Of a stretch of DNA of 64,000 bases, positions 51,442 through 61,195 are shown one piece after another (position 1 is the stretch's first letter; every line of letters starts with the position of its first letter). The stretch comes from an uncultured Rikenellaceae bacterium (lineage in GTDB: Bacteria > Bacteroidota > Bacteroidia > Bacteroidales > Rikenellaceae). The notes beneath the pieces were generated by a model that saw only the letters and a list, made by a program, of their open reading frames with translations, was not told the origin of the DNA and did not search any database. The translations under genes were made by a program, and so were the position numbers. The stretch is from NCBI GenBank assembly GCA_946486375.1, contig CAMLTW010000002.1:372001-436000 (forward strand). Direction: 5' to 3'.

Positions 51442-54400
51442 ATGAAAAAACGAATCTTGAGACTGATTTTGCCGGGGCTTCTTTTGGCGGGAAGTTTTCC
51501 GTCGATGGCACAGACTCCGGGGCGCGAAACGGTGCCCCTTTCCGGATACGAGTGGAAACTGACCCTCGATCCGCAGGCCCAGTGGCGCGCTGACGAACTT
51601 TATGTTCCGCCCGTAAATGTCGCGTCGCTTCCGGTCAATCCGCCGACCGGCGGCTGGGAGGCCCTCGAAAAAGCGGAGAGCAAGACCGTGCATCTGCCCG
51701 CTACCGTGGAACAGTATTTCTGGGGAAAGAACGGCGAAACTTTCGGGGTGACGGGAAATTATACCGGGGTGTCGTGGTTCACGACGAAGGTACGGATTCC
51801 CGAAAGCTGGCGTGGAAAGCGTATTTTCCTCGACGTGGAAAGCGTCCGGTTCCGGGCGGAGATTTTCATGAACCGGAAACTTTGCGGTTATGACCTGGTG
51901 AACAGCACTCCTTTCCGGGTGGACGTCACGGAGTATGCGCATTATGGACGGGACAACGAAATCGCTTTCCGCATTACCGATCCCAACGGAAATTTCAACT
52001 GGAAGGATTCGCAGGTGTATACCTGGGGGGATTACTACACCAACCCTTCGCACGGTTTCGGCGGGATCACCGGGCGGGTGGACCTGACGGCGACCGATCC
52101 GCTCTACGTGGAGGATGTTTTCGTCAAGAACCGTCCGAAAGCCGACGAAATCGACGTGCAGGTGACGGCAGCCAACCGGACGGGAGCGATGCGGAATGCG
52201 CAGCTCGTTTTCTCCGTCCGGGAACATGCGGGCGAACGGAAAGCGGTTTATACCAAAGCCTATTCATTGAAGGGGCTGACGCCGGGGGAAACGGAACGCA
52301 CTTACCGGATCGCGCTGAAAGATGCGAAACTCTGGAGCGTGGACGAGCCGAACCTTTACGACCTGACCGTCACGCTGAAAGACGGGGAGAATGAAGATTC
52401 GTTCGGTCGCCGGTTCGGGTTTCGGTGGTTCGAAGTGCGGGATGTAAAGGGCGACCGGCAGTTTTACCTGAACGGAAAACGGATCGTGCTGCGGACGGCC
52501 ATTTCGTGGAGCTTCTGGCCCGACAACGGCATCGTGCCTTCGGACGAACTGGCCCGGCGGCAGGTGGCTTCGGCTAAAGAACTGGGACTGAACATGCTGA
52601 ATTTCCACCGGACGATCGGACAGCCCCGCGTGCTGGACTGGGCGGATGAACTGGGGCTGCTTTATTTCGAGGAACCGGGCGGAAACCAGTATCCGGCCGA
52701 CCGGTTCGAACCTAAGGACGAACGGGGCCGGAAGCAGGCGGATTTTTATTTCGCCTACCGGAATGAAAAACTGACCCGGATGATCCGGCGCGACCGGAAC
52801 CATCCGTCGCTGGTCATTTACAACCTCCACAATGAACGGGGAGCGGCTCCGCAGGCGGAGGATTATCGGCAGATGCGGCTGGGACATGCGCTGGACGAAA
52901 CCCGCATATTGACGTATAACTCTTCCAACGGGCAGAATCCGGAACGGGAGCCGAATCCGCGGTTCAAACTGCACCTGATGCCTTACGATACCGTGTTCTA
53001 CGATACGGGGTGGTGGGATCAGCACCATGCGGGCGGCCCCGGCGTCTATCACGACAACCTGTATCGCGGAAAGGACGACTATCACCGTTTTTCGAACAAT
53101 CGGGGCGAGATCGTGTACTGGGGCGAAGACGGAGCCATCGGCACACCGCCACGACTCCAGCTGATCCGGGACGAAATCCTGAAAAGCGGCCGGACGACCG
53201 GCTGGGAAGCGGCGGACTACCTGAAGTGGTATGATGCTTACGACGCTTTCCTGAAAGAGCGGGGATTTTCAGAGGCGTTCCCTTCGGTGGACGCTCTGAC
53301 GCGGGCGATGGGCGGCGTCTCTTTTTACTATCAGGGGCGGATAATCGAAAACATCCGGATTTCCAACACGGTGGACGCTTATGCGGTCAACGGCTGGGAG
53401 AGCATGAAGCTCGAAAACCATTCGGGCATCGTGGACAATTACCGTCACCCGAAAGGAGACCCGGAACTGATCGCGCGGTATAACCGGCCCTTGTACGTGG
53501 CGGTGAAGCTCAACCACAAGGTGCTCGGCGTGAGGGATACCGCGACGGCGGATTTCTACATCGTGAACGAAAAGAACCTGCGCGGGAAGTACACCCTGAA
53601 CGCTGCGATGAAGGACGCGGACGGAAATGTGCTGGAGCGGGCCTCCTGGCCCGTGACCGTAACGGGCGGGACGACCTACGGGGAACCCCTGCACCTGGGG
53701 TGGAACCTGATGATGAGAAAGCCGGGGTATGCGACAGTGGAAGCCGAACTGGTTCGTGGCGGGGAGACGGCCGCTGCGGGGAGCGACGAACTGTTCGCCG
53801 TGAAGCTCGATGCATCGGGCATTCCGACGGGAGGAATGGTGGCTGACACATCCGGAGTACTGAACCGTTTCCTGTCGCTGGCAGGCGTCGGGCCGCTGAA
53901 GGAATACCGTGCGGGAATCCCGGACGGGGAGTGGCTGCTGGTGGGGGCTTTCGAACCGCAACAATGGGGTTCGGGTATGTCCGACATCATGGAATGGGTG
54001 TATAAGGGGCATACGCTCGTCGTCGCGGGGAATGCCGAACGCTGGGCCGAATTCCTGGCCGACAAGGAGGTGCTGGATTACCGGGGCGCCAAGAAGCTGG
54101 GCACGTCGTGGTACGGCGGAAATTTCTTCGTGCGGAAACATCCGCTGTTCGAGGGGCTGCCGACCGACTGCGCCTTCAACTGGGAATACCAGTGCTTCGC
54201 CACCTACAACCGCAACCGGGTGGGCCTGCGGAATTTCAACGGAGAGACGGTGGTGGGTTGTGTTTCCGACCACAAGAAAGAAGTTTATTCGGCCCTGAGC
54301 GTCATTCCGGCAGGCCGGGGACAGGTGATCCTGACCACGCTGGACATTTTCGCCTGCCTGCAGGATCTGCAGGCCCCGACCGGCCCCGTGGACATCGAGG

Positions 54401-54516
54401 GGATGAACGAATCCATGAACACGTTCAACAATTCGCGGGAGAACAAGGCCAATATCGTAGGGCAGCAGTTGCTGCTGAACCTGTTGAAAGCGGCCGGCCG
54501 GCTGCCGCAATGGTAG
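51442..54516 (+). CDS. Secreted glycoside hydrolase family 2 enzyme, 1024 aa
   Basis: Signal peptide of about 23 residues (MKKRILRLILPGLLLAGSFP, then SMAQ). Jelly-roll sugar-binding domain about 60-220 (YTGVSWFTTKVRIPESWRGK), Ig-like domain about 225-330, TIM barrel from about 340. Predicted acid/base E465 (YNLHNERG) and nucleophile E562 (YWGEDG). The C-terminal 350 residues carry further beta domains. Substrate is not readable from sequence: beta-galactosidase, -glucuronidase or -mannosidase are all possible. It probably acts in the periplasm or at the outer surface with the GH31 enzyme next to it. Confidence 0.88.
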   Translation: MKKRILRLILPGLLLAGSFPSMAQTPGRETVPLSGYEWKLTLDPQAQWRADELYVPPVNVASLPVNPPTGGWEALEKAESKTVHLPATVEQYFWGKNGETFGVTGNYTGVSWFTTKVRIPESWRGKRIFLDVESVRFRAEIFMNRKLCGYDLVNSTPFRVDVTEYAHYGRDNEIAFRITDPNGNFNWKDSQVYTWGDYYTNPSHGFGGITGRVDLTATDPLYVEDVFVKNRPKADEIDVQVTAANRTGAMRNAQLVFSVREHAGERKAVYTKAYSLKGLTPGETERTYRIALKDAKLWSVDEPNLYDLTVTLKDGENEDSFGRRFGFRWFEVRDVKGDRQFYLNGKRIVLRTAISWSFWPDNGIVPSDELARRQVASAKELGLNMLNFHRTIGQPRVLDWADELGLLYFEEPGGNQYPADRFEPKDERGRKQADFYFAYRNEKLTRMIRRDRNHPSLVIYNLHNERGAAPQAEDYRQMRLGHALDETRILTYNSSNGQNPEREPNPRFKLHLMPYDTVFYDTGWWDQHHAGGPGVYHDNLYRGKDDYHRFSNNRGEIVYWGEDGAIGTPPRLQLIRDEILKSGRTTGWEAADYLKWYDAYDAFLKERGFSEAFPSVDALTRAMGGVSFYYQGRIIENIRISNTVDAYAVNGWESMKLENHSGIVDNYRHPKGDPELIARYNRPLYVAVKLNHKVLGVRDTATADFYIVNEKNLRGKYTLNAAMKDADGNVLERASWPVTVTGGTTYGEPLHLGWNLMMRKPGYATVEAELVRGGETAAAGSDELFAVKLDASGIPTGGMVADTSGVLNRFLSLAGVGPLKEYRAGIPDGEWLLVGAFEPQQWGSGMSDIMEWVYKGHTLVVAGNAERWAEFLADKEVLDYRGAKKLGTSWYGGNFFVRKHPLFEGLPTDCAFNWEYQCFATYNRNRVGLRNFNGETVVGCVSDHKKEVYSALSVIPAGRGQVILTTLDIFACLQDLQAPTGPVDIEGMNESMNTFNNSRENKANIVGQQLLLNLLKAAGRLPQW

Positions 54517-54549
54517 GAAAACGAATCGCATAAACCTAAAAATCGACTT

Positions 54550-56985
54550 ATGAAACGTAGTTTGTTATCGTTTTTCGTGCTGGCGTTCTCCCTGAGCGCT
54601 GCGGCGGAAAGTCCGGCCCCGGGCGGAAGAGGAACCTTTACGCGGGACGGAAATGTGCTGACGTTCGCCGCTCCGGAAGGGGACGTGCGCCTGGAATTCT
54701 GTACGCCTGCCTTGTTTCGAGTGCGTAAGAGCCGGAACGGCGTGTTCGCCGAGAACGAAAGATGGATGGTCGTGAAATACGACTGGAGCCCGGTGAACAT
54801 CCGACTGGAAGAACGGGAAGACCGCTACGTGCTCACGACCGATTCGCTGAACATCACGGCGAAAAAATCGCCGTTCCGGCTCGAAGTGGCCGACCGGCGC
54901 GGGAAAATTCTTTATTCGGAGCTTCCCGTTTCTTCGTTCGACGCCGATTCGGTGGTGAACACCTGCGTCATGCAGCCCGACGAACATTTCTTCGGGTTCG
55001 GGGAGCGGATGGATTTTCTGGATCAGCGGGGCAAAAAGGTTTACCTGAACGTGGAGCTGGGCCGCGGGCCGCGTCCGGCCGTAGGCGGCAAGGACATCCT
55101 GCGGGCGAACTATTGTCCGGTGCCGTTTTTCATGAGCACCAAAGGGTACGGTATTTTCTTCCACACGGGGTTCCCGACCCGCTGGGACATGGGCTGGAGC
55201 GACCGAAACGCCTATTCGTTCAAAGGTTTGGGCGGCGAACTGGATTACTATTTTCTCTACGGCCCGGACTTCTATTCGATGCTCGACACTTACACCGACC
55301 TGACGGGCAAATCCCCCATGCTGCCGAAATTCGCTATGGGGCTGCACGTGGGCACTTATTCGGGCGGCACGTGGAAAAACGAACAGATGACTTCCGATAA
55401 ATACCCGCCGGAGCTGTGCCGGAAACTGAGGGAAGCGGGGGTGCCGTTCGATATTTTGTGGCTGGACTCGACTTGGCGCTTTTTCGGGAAGAAGTTCGGG
55501 AACGGGGGAGCCACTTTTGAATGGCGCGGCACGTTCAAGGACCCGAAAGGAATGTTCGACGCCATTTACAAGTACGATGTGCCGATGGCGGGGCTGCACA
55601 TCCGCTCGATCATGGACAACGGGGAGTACACTCGTCTGCTGGATGAAGCCCGACAGGCGGGCGTGCTCTATCCCGGAGCCGCCGCGGAAGGAACGATCGA
55701 TTTCTTCGACCCGAAGGCGGTGGACTGGTGGTGGGACAACGCCGTGATGAAAATCGCTTCCATCGGGGCGAAGTTCGTCAAAACGGACGTGGGCAGCGCC
55801 CTGCGCCCCGCTGCCGATCTGCCTGCGGACAAGAAGCAGGAAATGGCCGCGATGCACAACCTGTTCCCCATCGCCTACGCTGCGGCGCCGTACGAGAAAT
55901 ATCGGGAATACAACGGCATGCGGGGGCTGAACCATACCCGCGAAGGGTATGCCGGCATCCAGCGTTACCCCTTCATCTGGGCCGGCGACTGGGGCAGCGA
56001 ATGGCAGTGGTTCGAACCCGTGATCCGGGGCGGCCTGAACATCGGGATGTCGGGAGTGGGGTACTGGACGCACTGCATGGGCGGTTTCGAACAATATTCC
56101 CCGTACGATACGGAACTCTACACCCGCTGGGTGCAGTTCGGGATGTTCAGCCCGATCGCCATGCTGTTCGGGATGGATCACCCGCGTTACCACGAACCGT
56201 GGACGTACGGCGAGGAAGCGCTGGCGAATTTCATCAAATACGATTCGATGCGCTACACCCTGATTCCCTATATCTATACGGGTGCCCGCGAGCTGTACGA
56301 AACGGGACGCCCGATGATGACTCCGCTGGTGATGGACTATCCGCAGGACGAAAACGTTTACGACATCACCGACCAGTACATGTTCGGCCCGTGGATGATG
56401 GTGTGTCCGGTGACGACCAAGGGGGCTTTGAGCCGGCCAGTTTACTTTCCGGGCGGGGAGTGGTTCGACTACGAAACAGGGGAAAAATTCACGGGACGCC
56501 ACTACAAGTCTTTCCTGACGCCGCTCGACGTGATGCCGATTTTCATCAAGGGGGGAGCCATCATTCCACAGCAGCCGGCCATGCAGCGGGTGGACGAGAA
56601 ACCGATCGAAGTCCTCACGCTGGATGTGTACCCGTCGGGAAAATCTTCCTACGATCTGTATGAGGACGACGGCAGAAGCCTCGATTACGAGCAGGGGGTA
56701 TATGCCGTTACCCGGATCGTGAGCGACCTTTCGGCGTCGGGCTGGACGCTGACGGTCGCCGAACCCGACGGGAAATACAAACCGGCCGCCCACTCCTATC
56801 TGGTGAAGGCCCGGCTGGACAAGGCGCCGCAGACGGTGACCGAAAACGGGAAGGCTTTGCCGAAACTCGGCTCGGCGGCGGCCTGCACCGATGCCGCCGG
56901 ATGGTATTATGATGAAGCCGCGGGAAGGCTGTGGATCAAAACCGCAGGTTCCAATGCCGATGACATCGTCTTGAAGGCGATCTGA
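54550..56985 (+). CDS. Secreted glycoside hydrolase family 31 enzyme, 811 aa
   Basis: Signal peptide (MKRSLLSFFVLAFSLSAAA). N-terminal beta-sandwich about 25-235, (beta/alpha)8 barrel about 250-590, C-terminal beta domains. Catalytic nucleophile D413 in FVKTDVGS and acid/base D480 in WAGDWGSEW. GH31 includes alpha-glucosidases, alpha-xylosidases and alpha-galactosidases. The segment FDILWLDSTWRFFG in place of the usual WxDIDYM means the specificity is uncertain. It begins 33 nt after the GH2 gene, so one operon. Confidence 0.9.
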   Translation: MKRSLLSFFVLAFSLSAAAESPAPGGRGTFTRDGNVLTFAAPEGDVRLEFCTPALFRVRKSRNGVFAENERWMVVKYDWSPVNIRLEEREDRYVLTTDSLNITAKKSPFRLEVADRRGKILYSELPVSSFDADSVVNTCVMQPDEHFFGFGERMDFLDQRGKKVYLNVELGRGPRPAVGGKDILRANYCPVPFFMSTKGYGIFFHTGFPTRWDMGWSDRNAYSFKGLGGELDYYFLYGPDFYSMLDTYTDLTGKSPMLPKFAMGLHVGTYSGGTWKNEQMTSDKYPPELCRKLREAGVPFDILWLDSTWRFFGKKFGNGGATFEWRGTFKDPKGMFDAIYKYDVPMAGLHIRSIMDNGEYTRLLDEARQAGVLYPGAAAEGTIDFFDPKAVDWWWDNAVMKIASIGAKFVKTDVGSALRPAADLPADKKQEMAAMHNLFPIAYAAAPYEKYREYNGMRGLNHTREGYAGIQRYPFIWAGDWGSEWQWFEPVIRGGLNIGMSGVGYWTHCMGGFEQYSPYDTELYTRWVQFGMFSPIAMLFGMDHPRYHEPWTYGEEALANFIKYDSMRYTLIPYIYTGARELYETGRPMMTPLVMDYPQDENVYDITDQYMFGPWMMVCPVTTKGALSRPVYFPGGEWFDYETGEKFTGRHYKSFLTPLDVMPIFIKGGAIIPQQPAMQRVDEKPIEVLTLDVYPSGKSSYDLYEDDGRSLDYEQGVYAVTRIVSDLSASGWTLTVAEPDGKYKPAAHSYLVKARLDKAPQTVTENGKALPKLGSAAACTDAAGWYYDEAAGRLWIKTAGSNADDIVLKAI

Positions 56986-57013
56986 TCGGCTCATAAAAGA
57001 AAAAACTGTCTGA

Positions 57014-57050
57014 AGCACTCCGGAAGCCGGTATCCGGCTTCCGGAGTGCT
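57014..57050 (+). terminator. 17-bp perfect hairpin after the GH31 gene
   Basis: 57014-57030 pairs with 57034-57050 around TAT, followed by ATTTTAT. Strong stem with a short U-run; terminator of the GH2-GH31 operon. Confidence 0.75.
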
Positions 57051-57302
57051 ATTTTATGAAAGGTCGTTCGGAAAAGAGCAACCGTGTTTTTGGCCGGAAT
57101 AACCGGTCGGACGAACCGTCACTATTATGGACGGAAATGAGACGGCGACTGCTTCTCCGCTTGCGATCCGTACGGATTTTAAGGTGCCCGGATTGCCCGA
57201 AGACACTATTCATCACCGGATTCAGATGCCCGATTCGGGATAGAAATCCTTTCGACGAACCGCGGACGGGCCGAAAAAAAAGTCGGAATGCCGTATCGGG
57301 TG
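57051..57302. other. Gene-free stretch between hairpins
   Basis: No supported gene. The open frame at 57056-57346 is arginine-rich, has no domain and runs through the next hairpin. The whole interval 56986-57470 holds three strong hairpins and nothing else I can identify. Confidence 0.55.
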
Positions 57303-57341
57303 AAACGCACGGGGCTGCCTTTTGGGCAGCCCCGTGCGTTT
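57303..57341. terminator. 17-bp perfect hairpin, bidirectional
   Basis: 57303-57319 pairs with 57325-57341 around TTTTG, ending in CGTTTATT on the + strand. Not directly next to either gene; a second, backup terminator or an end of an independent transcript. Confidence 0.6.
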
Positions 57342-57372
57342 ATTAATAAAGAGTAGTGTTGGCGGAAAAAAC

Positions 57373-57400
57373 AGTCCGGCCCAAACAATCGGGCCGGACT
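57373..57400 (-). terminator. Terminator of the beta-helix gene
   Basis: AGTCCGGCCC (57373-57382) pairs with GGGCCGGACT (57391-57400); on the minus strand GTTTTTTCC follows. It lies 70 nt after the stop of the gene at 57471. Confidence 0.82.
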
Positions 57401-57470
57401 TTACGGCATCGGCGGATAACCCGGAGTTGCAAGTTCAGTATGTGCGACCGGTATCCGGAAGAGTTTTCCG

Positions 57471-60293
57471 TTATTTTTCTACCGCGTCTACCTTTACATT
57501 GTGCAGCATGACGCAGTTGTTGGTACCCGGCCCATAGCTATAAGAGGAACTGCCGGAATTGTGAATGCGGAAACCGAAGCCTCCGAAAGTGTTTTTACTC
57601 AACGCGCCGGAAGGGTCCGTCCAGGCGATGTCGACCGTTCCGGGCAGGTTTTGCTGGATTTGCAGCGGCGTCTTCACGGACTTCGTCGAAGCCTTTACGC
57701 GCAGGGTGTTGCCCGTGACCGAAAGGGTCAGCGTGCTCTGCGGCATGAAGGCGGCGGTCAGGATACCCGTCGTCAGTGCGGTTTGAGAGGCGTCGTCGTA
57801 TCGGTACAGCGTCCACAAGGTCGCATTGGAACTGGCCGGAACGCGTTCCACGCGCAGGCCGTATCCCCGGCGGGTAGCCGGATCGTACTTGATGAAAATA
57901 TCCAGGTAGCAGCCGCTGCCGCCGAATCCCTGACCTTCCACCTTGCCCGTGGAGTAGTTCAGCGTCAGGGTCATGTCGCCGTAGGCGCCCGGTTGGGCGA
58001 ATACGAACCGGGGACGCGGCTCCTGGCTCCGGCCGTTGTTCATCAACCCCCAGATTCCGTCCGAGCCGTTGGTTCCGATTCCCCAGCCCCACGGCTCTAC
58101 GGAGTCGCCCTCGTTGTCGAAGAACCACCTGCCGGTCGTGGTCAAACGGCTTTCATCGGCGACGTACAGATTCTTGAAATCGGTGTACAGCGACTTCTCC
58201 GTTACATCGTCCGCCGTGATCGGGCGTTTGGTATATACTGTGATGGAAGAAGCGGCGACCGGGCTGAACTCGTATCTCGGCGTGATCACCGCACGCAGGT
58301 AACAACCGATATCGTACTTGCTCAGCGCGTATTCCTGGAAGGGATCGTCCACGAAAAGCCCGTCCCCGTCGTTTTTCATGGTGCCGATATGAACGCCGTC
58401 CGTCGTGTTCGGGCCGGTTTCGCGGTACCACTCGATCCTGGATACATCCCTGTATTCAGACCGGTCAAGCGTATAGGCGAGCGTCGCCCGGTTCCGGTCG
58501 ATCGTAATCGCGGGCGATGTCAGCACGGGTGCCGGAACGGGTACGGGGCGGATGCGGAGCGTCACTCCGGCGGAAACACCGCTCGGAAGGGTGCCGGTTA
58601 CGGCCGTTTCCAGGATGGCGCCGGTACGGTTGGGCTTGGCGGTCAGCGTAAGGGTGCCGGCCGAAGGATCGGCTTCGCCATTCAACAGCGTCGCGTCGTA
58701 CTTCCAGACAATCCGGCTGAGGTCCACGGAGGAAGCCGGCGCCGGAGCGGCTGTCAGCACGACCCGGTTGGCATCTCCGGTCTGGTCGGAACGGAGAACT
58801 TTACCCGTCGAGCCGATCAGGAAACGATAGGGAAGATCGGCATAAGGCGCCCACTCGGCGCAGTTCTGCCCTCTGGGATCCCAACCGTCCGTGCCCTTGA
58901 GCAGGTTGTAGATGTTATACCGGTCGCCGACCTTGAAGGCTTTCAGGGCCTCTCCGGTGTAGACGACCGAGGTTTGCGGCTGGTCAGAACTGATTGTAAG
59001 CGGTTTTTTGTCCGTGCCGATGGTGTTGCCCGAAACGGCGTGGCGGGCATCTTCGGGTACCTTGTTGGCCCATTCGACCGATTCGATCCGGCCCAGGAAC
59101 TCGGTGTCGAAGATCGCATAGATCGAGCTGGCCGCCGCACCGTTTCCGGAGGCCGACTTGGCCAGGGAGAGGTGCGTGTGGGTCATTTGCGGCATCCCGA
59201 TCATTTTGCAGCCCAGAATGGCGTTGAGGCCGCCCGCACTGGCTCCGGAAAAAGAGGGATGGCTGTCGTAAAGGTAAAACGTGCAGTTTTCGTAGACATT
59301 CATCTTCCCCCCGAAAATGGCATCGTCGGTGCATTGGAGGGTGCAGTCCTTGAAATACGAGCGGACGGGCGAGAAGCCGGCCATCATGTTCAGGTAGCCC
59401 ACGAACCGCACGTTCTCGAAATGCATCCGGTCGATGCCCGGAGCGGCGGGGCGCAGGACTTCCGCGTGGTTTTTCGAGTCGATGCGTTTCGGGATGTTTT
59501 GCGACGGGTCGCGCGGATAGACCAGATCCTCCTGGGCATAGTTGGCGATGGTGATGTTCCGGCCGCGGAAACCCGTGGAGAGGGCGAGCGTGTACCAGCT
59601 GCCGCTTGCGCCCAGCCCTTTCGCTCCTCCTTCGCCCCGGTTGCCGCAGATGTGCACGTCTTTCGGGTCTGCGGTCAGGCCGATGAACGAGATGTCGTCT
59701 CCCAGAACGGTCAGTCCGATGTTCGGAGCAGGGATCACGAAGCCGCTGTCATCGAACGGGAAACCCTGTCGATACGTCAGATCCGTCCAGTAAACGCCGG
59801 GAGCGATGTACACCGTGGTGCCTTCGGGCAGGGTGAGGGTGCGCTGGTCTTCGGACAGCGTTCCCAGGGTTTGCAGCGTCGCAGCGACGTAGGGGTTTTT
59901 CAGTTCTTCTTCCGACGCATAGGCATTCAGCAAACGATGTTTTTCGTCCACCTGTACCCATTTGGCATAGAGCGTCATGGCTCCCGTTACCGGGTCGTTC
60001 CGAAAATCCCACATCCGGATGCTGGCGGTCGGATCCGTGTACCAGCCCACGAATACCCATCCTGCTTTGGCGGGACGCTCCGGAACCCTTATCCTGTCTC
60101 CGGTCCTTACGGACTGCGGAGCGATCGGGGTACCGCCGTCCGTATCGAAACGGATCGGCCATGTTTCACTGTCCGGCGTCCGGGCCGTAACCGTCGTACG
60201 GCTTTTCGCATCGGCAGACGTGTGATTTTGTCCGCAGACATCGACGGTTATCAGCAAGGCGCTCATGACCATCAGCAAGGTTCTTGTTTTCAT
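57471..60293 (-). CDS. Secreted modular beta-helix protein with InlB repeat and LamG-like domain, 940 aa
   Basis: Signal peptide MKTRTLLMVMSALLITVDVC, so the start is the ATG at 60293 and not the longer frame upstream. About 35-120: an InlB B-repeat (RFDTDGGTPIAPQSV; GWVFVGWYTDP; LYAKW). About 150-460: a right-handed parallel beta-helix of the pectate lyase/pectin methylesterase type (TVYIAPGVYWTD; FENVRFVGYLNMMAGFSPVR; ENCTFYLYDSH). Then Ig-like segments, and a C-terminal LamG-like domain (about 730-940; FDNEGDSVEPWGWGIGTNG). Probably a polysaccharide lyase, esterase or glycan binder at the cell surface; catalytic residues cannot be assigned by eye. Confidence 0.82.
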   Translation of the reverse strand: MKTRTLLMVMSALLITVDVCGQNHTSADAKSRTTVTARTPDSETWPIRFDTDGGTPIAPQSVRTGDRIRVPERPAKAGWVFVGWYTDPTASIRMWDFRNDPVTGAMTLYAKWVQVDEKHRLLNAYASEEELKNPYVAATLQTLGTLSEDQRTLTLPEGTTVYIAPGVYWTDLTYRQGFPFDDSGFVIPAPNIGLTVLGDDISFIGLTADPKDVHICGNRGEGGAKGLGASGSWYTLALSTGFRGRNITIANYAQEDLVYPRDPSQNIPKRIDSKNHAEVLRPAAPGIDRMHFENVRFVGYLNMMAGFSPVRSYFKDCTLQCTDDAIFGGKMNVYENCTFYLYDSHPSFSGASAGGLNAILGCKMIGMPQMTHTHLSLAKSASGNGAAASSIYAIFDTEFLGRIESVEWANKVPEDARHAVSGNTIGTDKKPLTISSDQPQTSVVYTGEALKAFKVGDRYNIYNLLKGTDGWDPRGQNCAEWAPYADLPYRFLIGSTGKVLRSDQTGDANRVVLTAAPAPASSVDLSRIVWKYDATLLNGEADPSAGTLTLTAKPNRTGAILETAVTGTLPSGVSAGVTLRIRPVPVPAPVLTSPAITIDRNRATLAYTLDRSEYRDVSRIEWYRETGPNTTDGVHIGTMKNDGDGLFVDDPFQEYALSKYDIGCYLRAVITPRYEFSPVAASSITVYTKRPITADDVTEKSLYTDFKNLYVADESRLTTTGRWFFDNEGDSVEPWGWGIGTNGSDGIWGLMNNGRSQEPRPRFVFAQPGAYGDMTLTLNYSTGKVEGQGFGGSGCYLDIFIKYDPATRRGYGLRVERVPASSNATLWTLYRYDDASQTALTTGILTAAFMPQSTLTLSVTGNTLRVKASTKSVKTPLQIQQNLPGTVDIAWTDPSGALSKNTFGGFGFRIHNSGSSSYSYGPGTNNCVMLHNVKVDAVEK

Positions 60294-60749
60294 ATGATTC
60301 AAGTCAAGGTGTTTTTTCTTCCAAGTCTGTTCGAACATGCACGATAAAAAACAACAGTCGAAAGCTGCGCTGGTGCGATTCGTCTTCTGTCTCCGGATTT
60401 GCCGGACGGCAGGAATTCGCAAACGGGTATCCGATTCAGCCGATCGAAAGCAACATTTAACAATTTTAGCAATAATCGGCGACAAATGCAAACGGTACGG
60501 ACAGCAAGGGATTTTTCGATTGCCTCCCGCAAACCGTTTGCGGTTGGAATGGTCATTGTTCCAGTTGGTTGTATGGTTGGGTTTGTTGCCCTCTGGCGTC
60601 GGTTTTCGTGTCCCGTCGAAAGCTTTTTTCCGGAAGATGGACGGGGATTTTCACCGGACGGCTTCACCCCGAAACCGGACGGTGAAAGAATTTGCGTATT
60701 TTTTGGAATATTTTTCTTTTTTTATTTTCTTTTTCTAAAAAGAATTTCT

Positions 60750-60757
60750 TAGATTTG
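60750..60757 (+). promoter_or_regulatory. -7 box of the susC transcript
   Basis: TAGATTTG fits TAnnTTTG; TTTC (60726-60729), 20 nt upstream, is one base off TTTG. It would give a leader of about 430 nt, unusually long. Confidence 0.65.
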
Positions 60758-60939
60758 TGACATACCCAGGACGCGATTTTTACGCCCAAACTTAAAAGAC
60801 TGACGACTAAGATTTTTTAACATTTAAAAGCTTTTTTGAAATAATCCCAAACTACTGTTTTTCTTGCAAAACACAGCATAAAACAATAGAATAGCAAAGA
60901 CAAAAGAAATAAAAGGAAGAAATCGGAGCCTTTCCTAAT

Positions 60940-61057
60940 AAAGGATCATTTAAAAAGTTCTTCCCTCCTTCTTCTCTACGGCAATCGGCATCAAAGTCGG
61001 TTGCCGTTTTTTTGCTTCCGATTTCGAGCGACCATGCGTCGTTTTAAATGATCCTTT
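60940..61057 (+). ncRNA. Structured susC leader or independent small RNA
   Basis: AAAGGATCATTTAAAA (60940-60955) and TTTTAAATGATCCTTT (61042-61057) are perfectly complementary across 86 nt, and the second arm runs into TTTTTT. Inside lies a complete intrinsic terminator (60978-61013). A competing small stem CCTTT/AAAGG overlaps the first arm. The layout suits a conditional leader or a roughly 250-nt small RNA ending at the inner terminator. No riboswitch class is recognised. Confidence 0.5.
60978..61013 (+). terminator. Intrinsic terminator within the susC leader
   Basis: ACGGCAATCG (60978-60987) pairs with CGGTTGCCGT (60998-61007), one G-U pair, followed by TTTTTTT. It lies about 180 nt before the susC start. 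Confidence 0.82.
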
Positions 61058-61195
61058 TTTCTTACAGAACAGGTTTTCGTTTTCCGAATGGGCCGGTAAG
61101 CCGGACGCATGACGGCTTTTTGAACTTCCTTCATTTCCTGCGCCTTTACGTATTCCCGGTTTCGTACCCACCCTAACTTTTAATAAATAAATGTT

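Larger units (their letters stand above)
60294..61195. other. Gene-free interval upstream of susC
   Basis: 902 bp with no supported gene. 60294-60740 is the divergent upstream region of the beta-helix gene and shows nothing specific. 60750-61195 is the promoter and long leader of susC, described separately. Confidence 0.6.

Noticed and set aside
54565-57018. 817-aa minus-strand open frame
   Set aside because: Antisense to GH31, rich in H, R and P, no family pattern.
57056-57346. 96-aa + strand gene
   Set aside because: Arginine-rich, no domain, and its 3' part is the arm of a strong hairpin.
57501-60347. 948-aa + strand open frame
   Set aside because: Antisense to the beta-helix gene; arginine/glycine-rich low-complexity translation with no recognisable motif.
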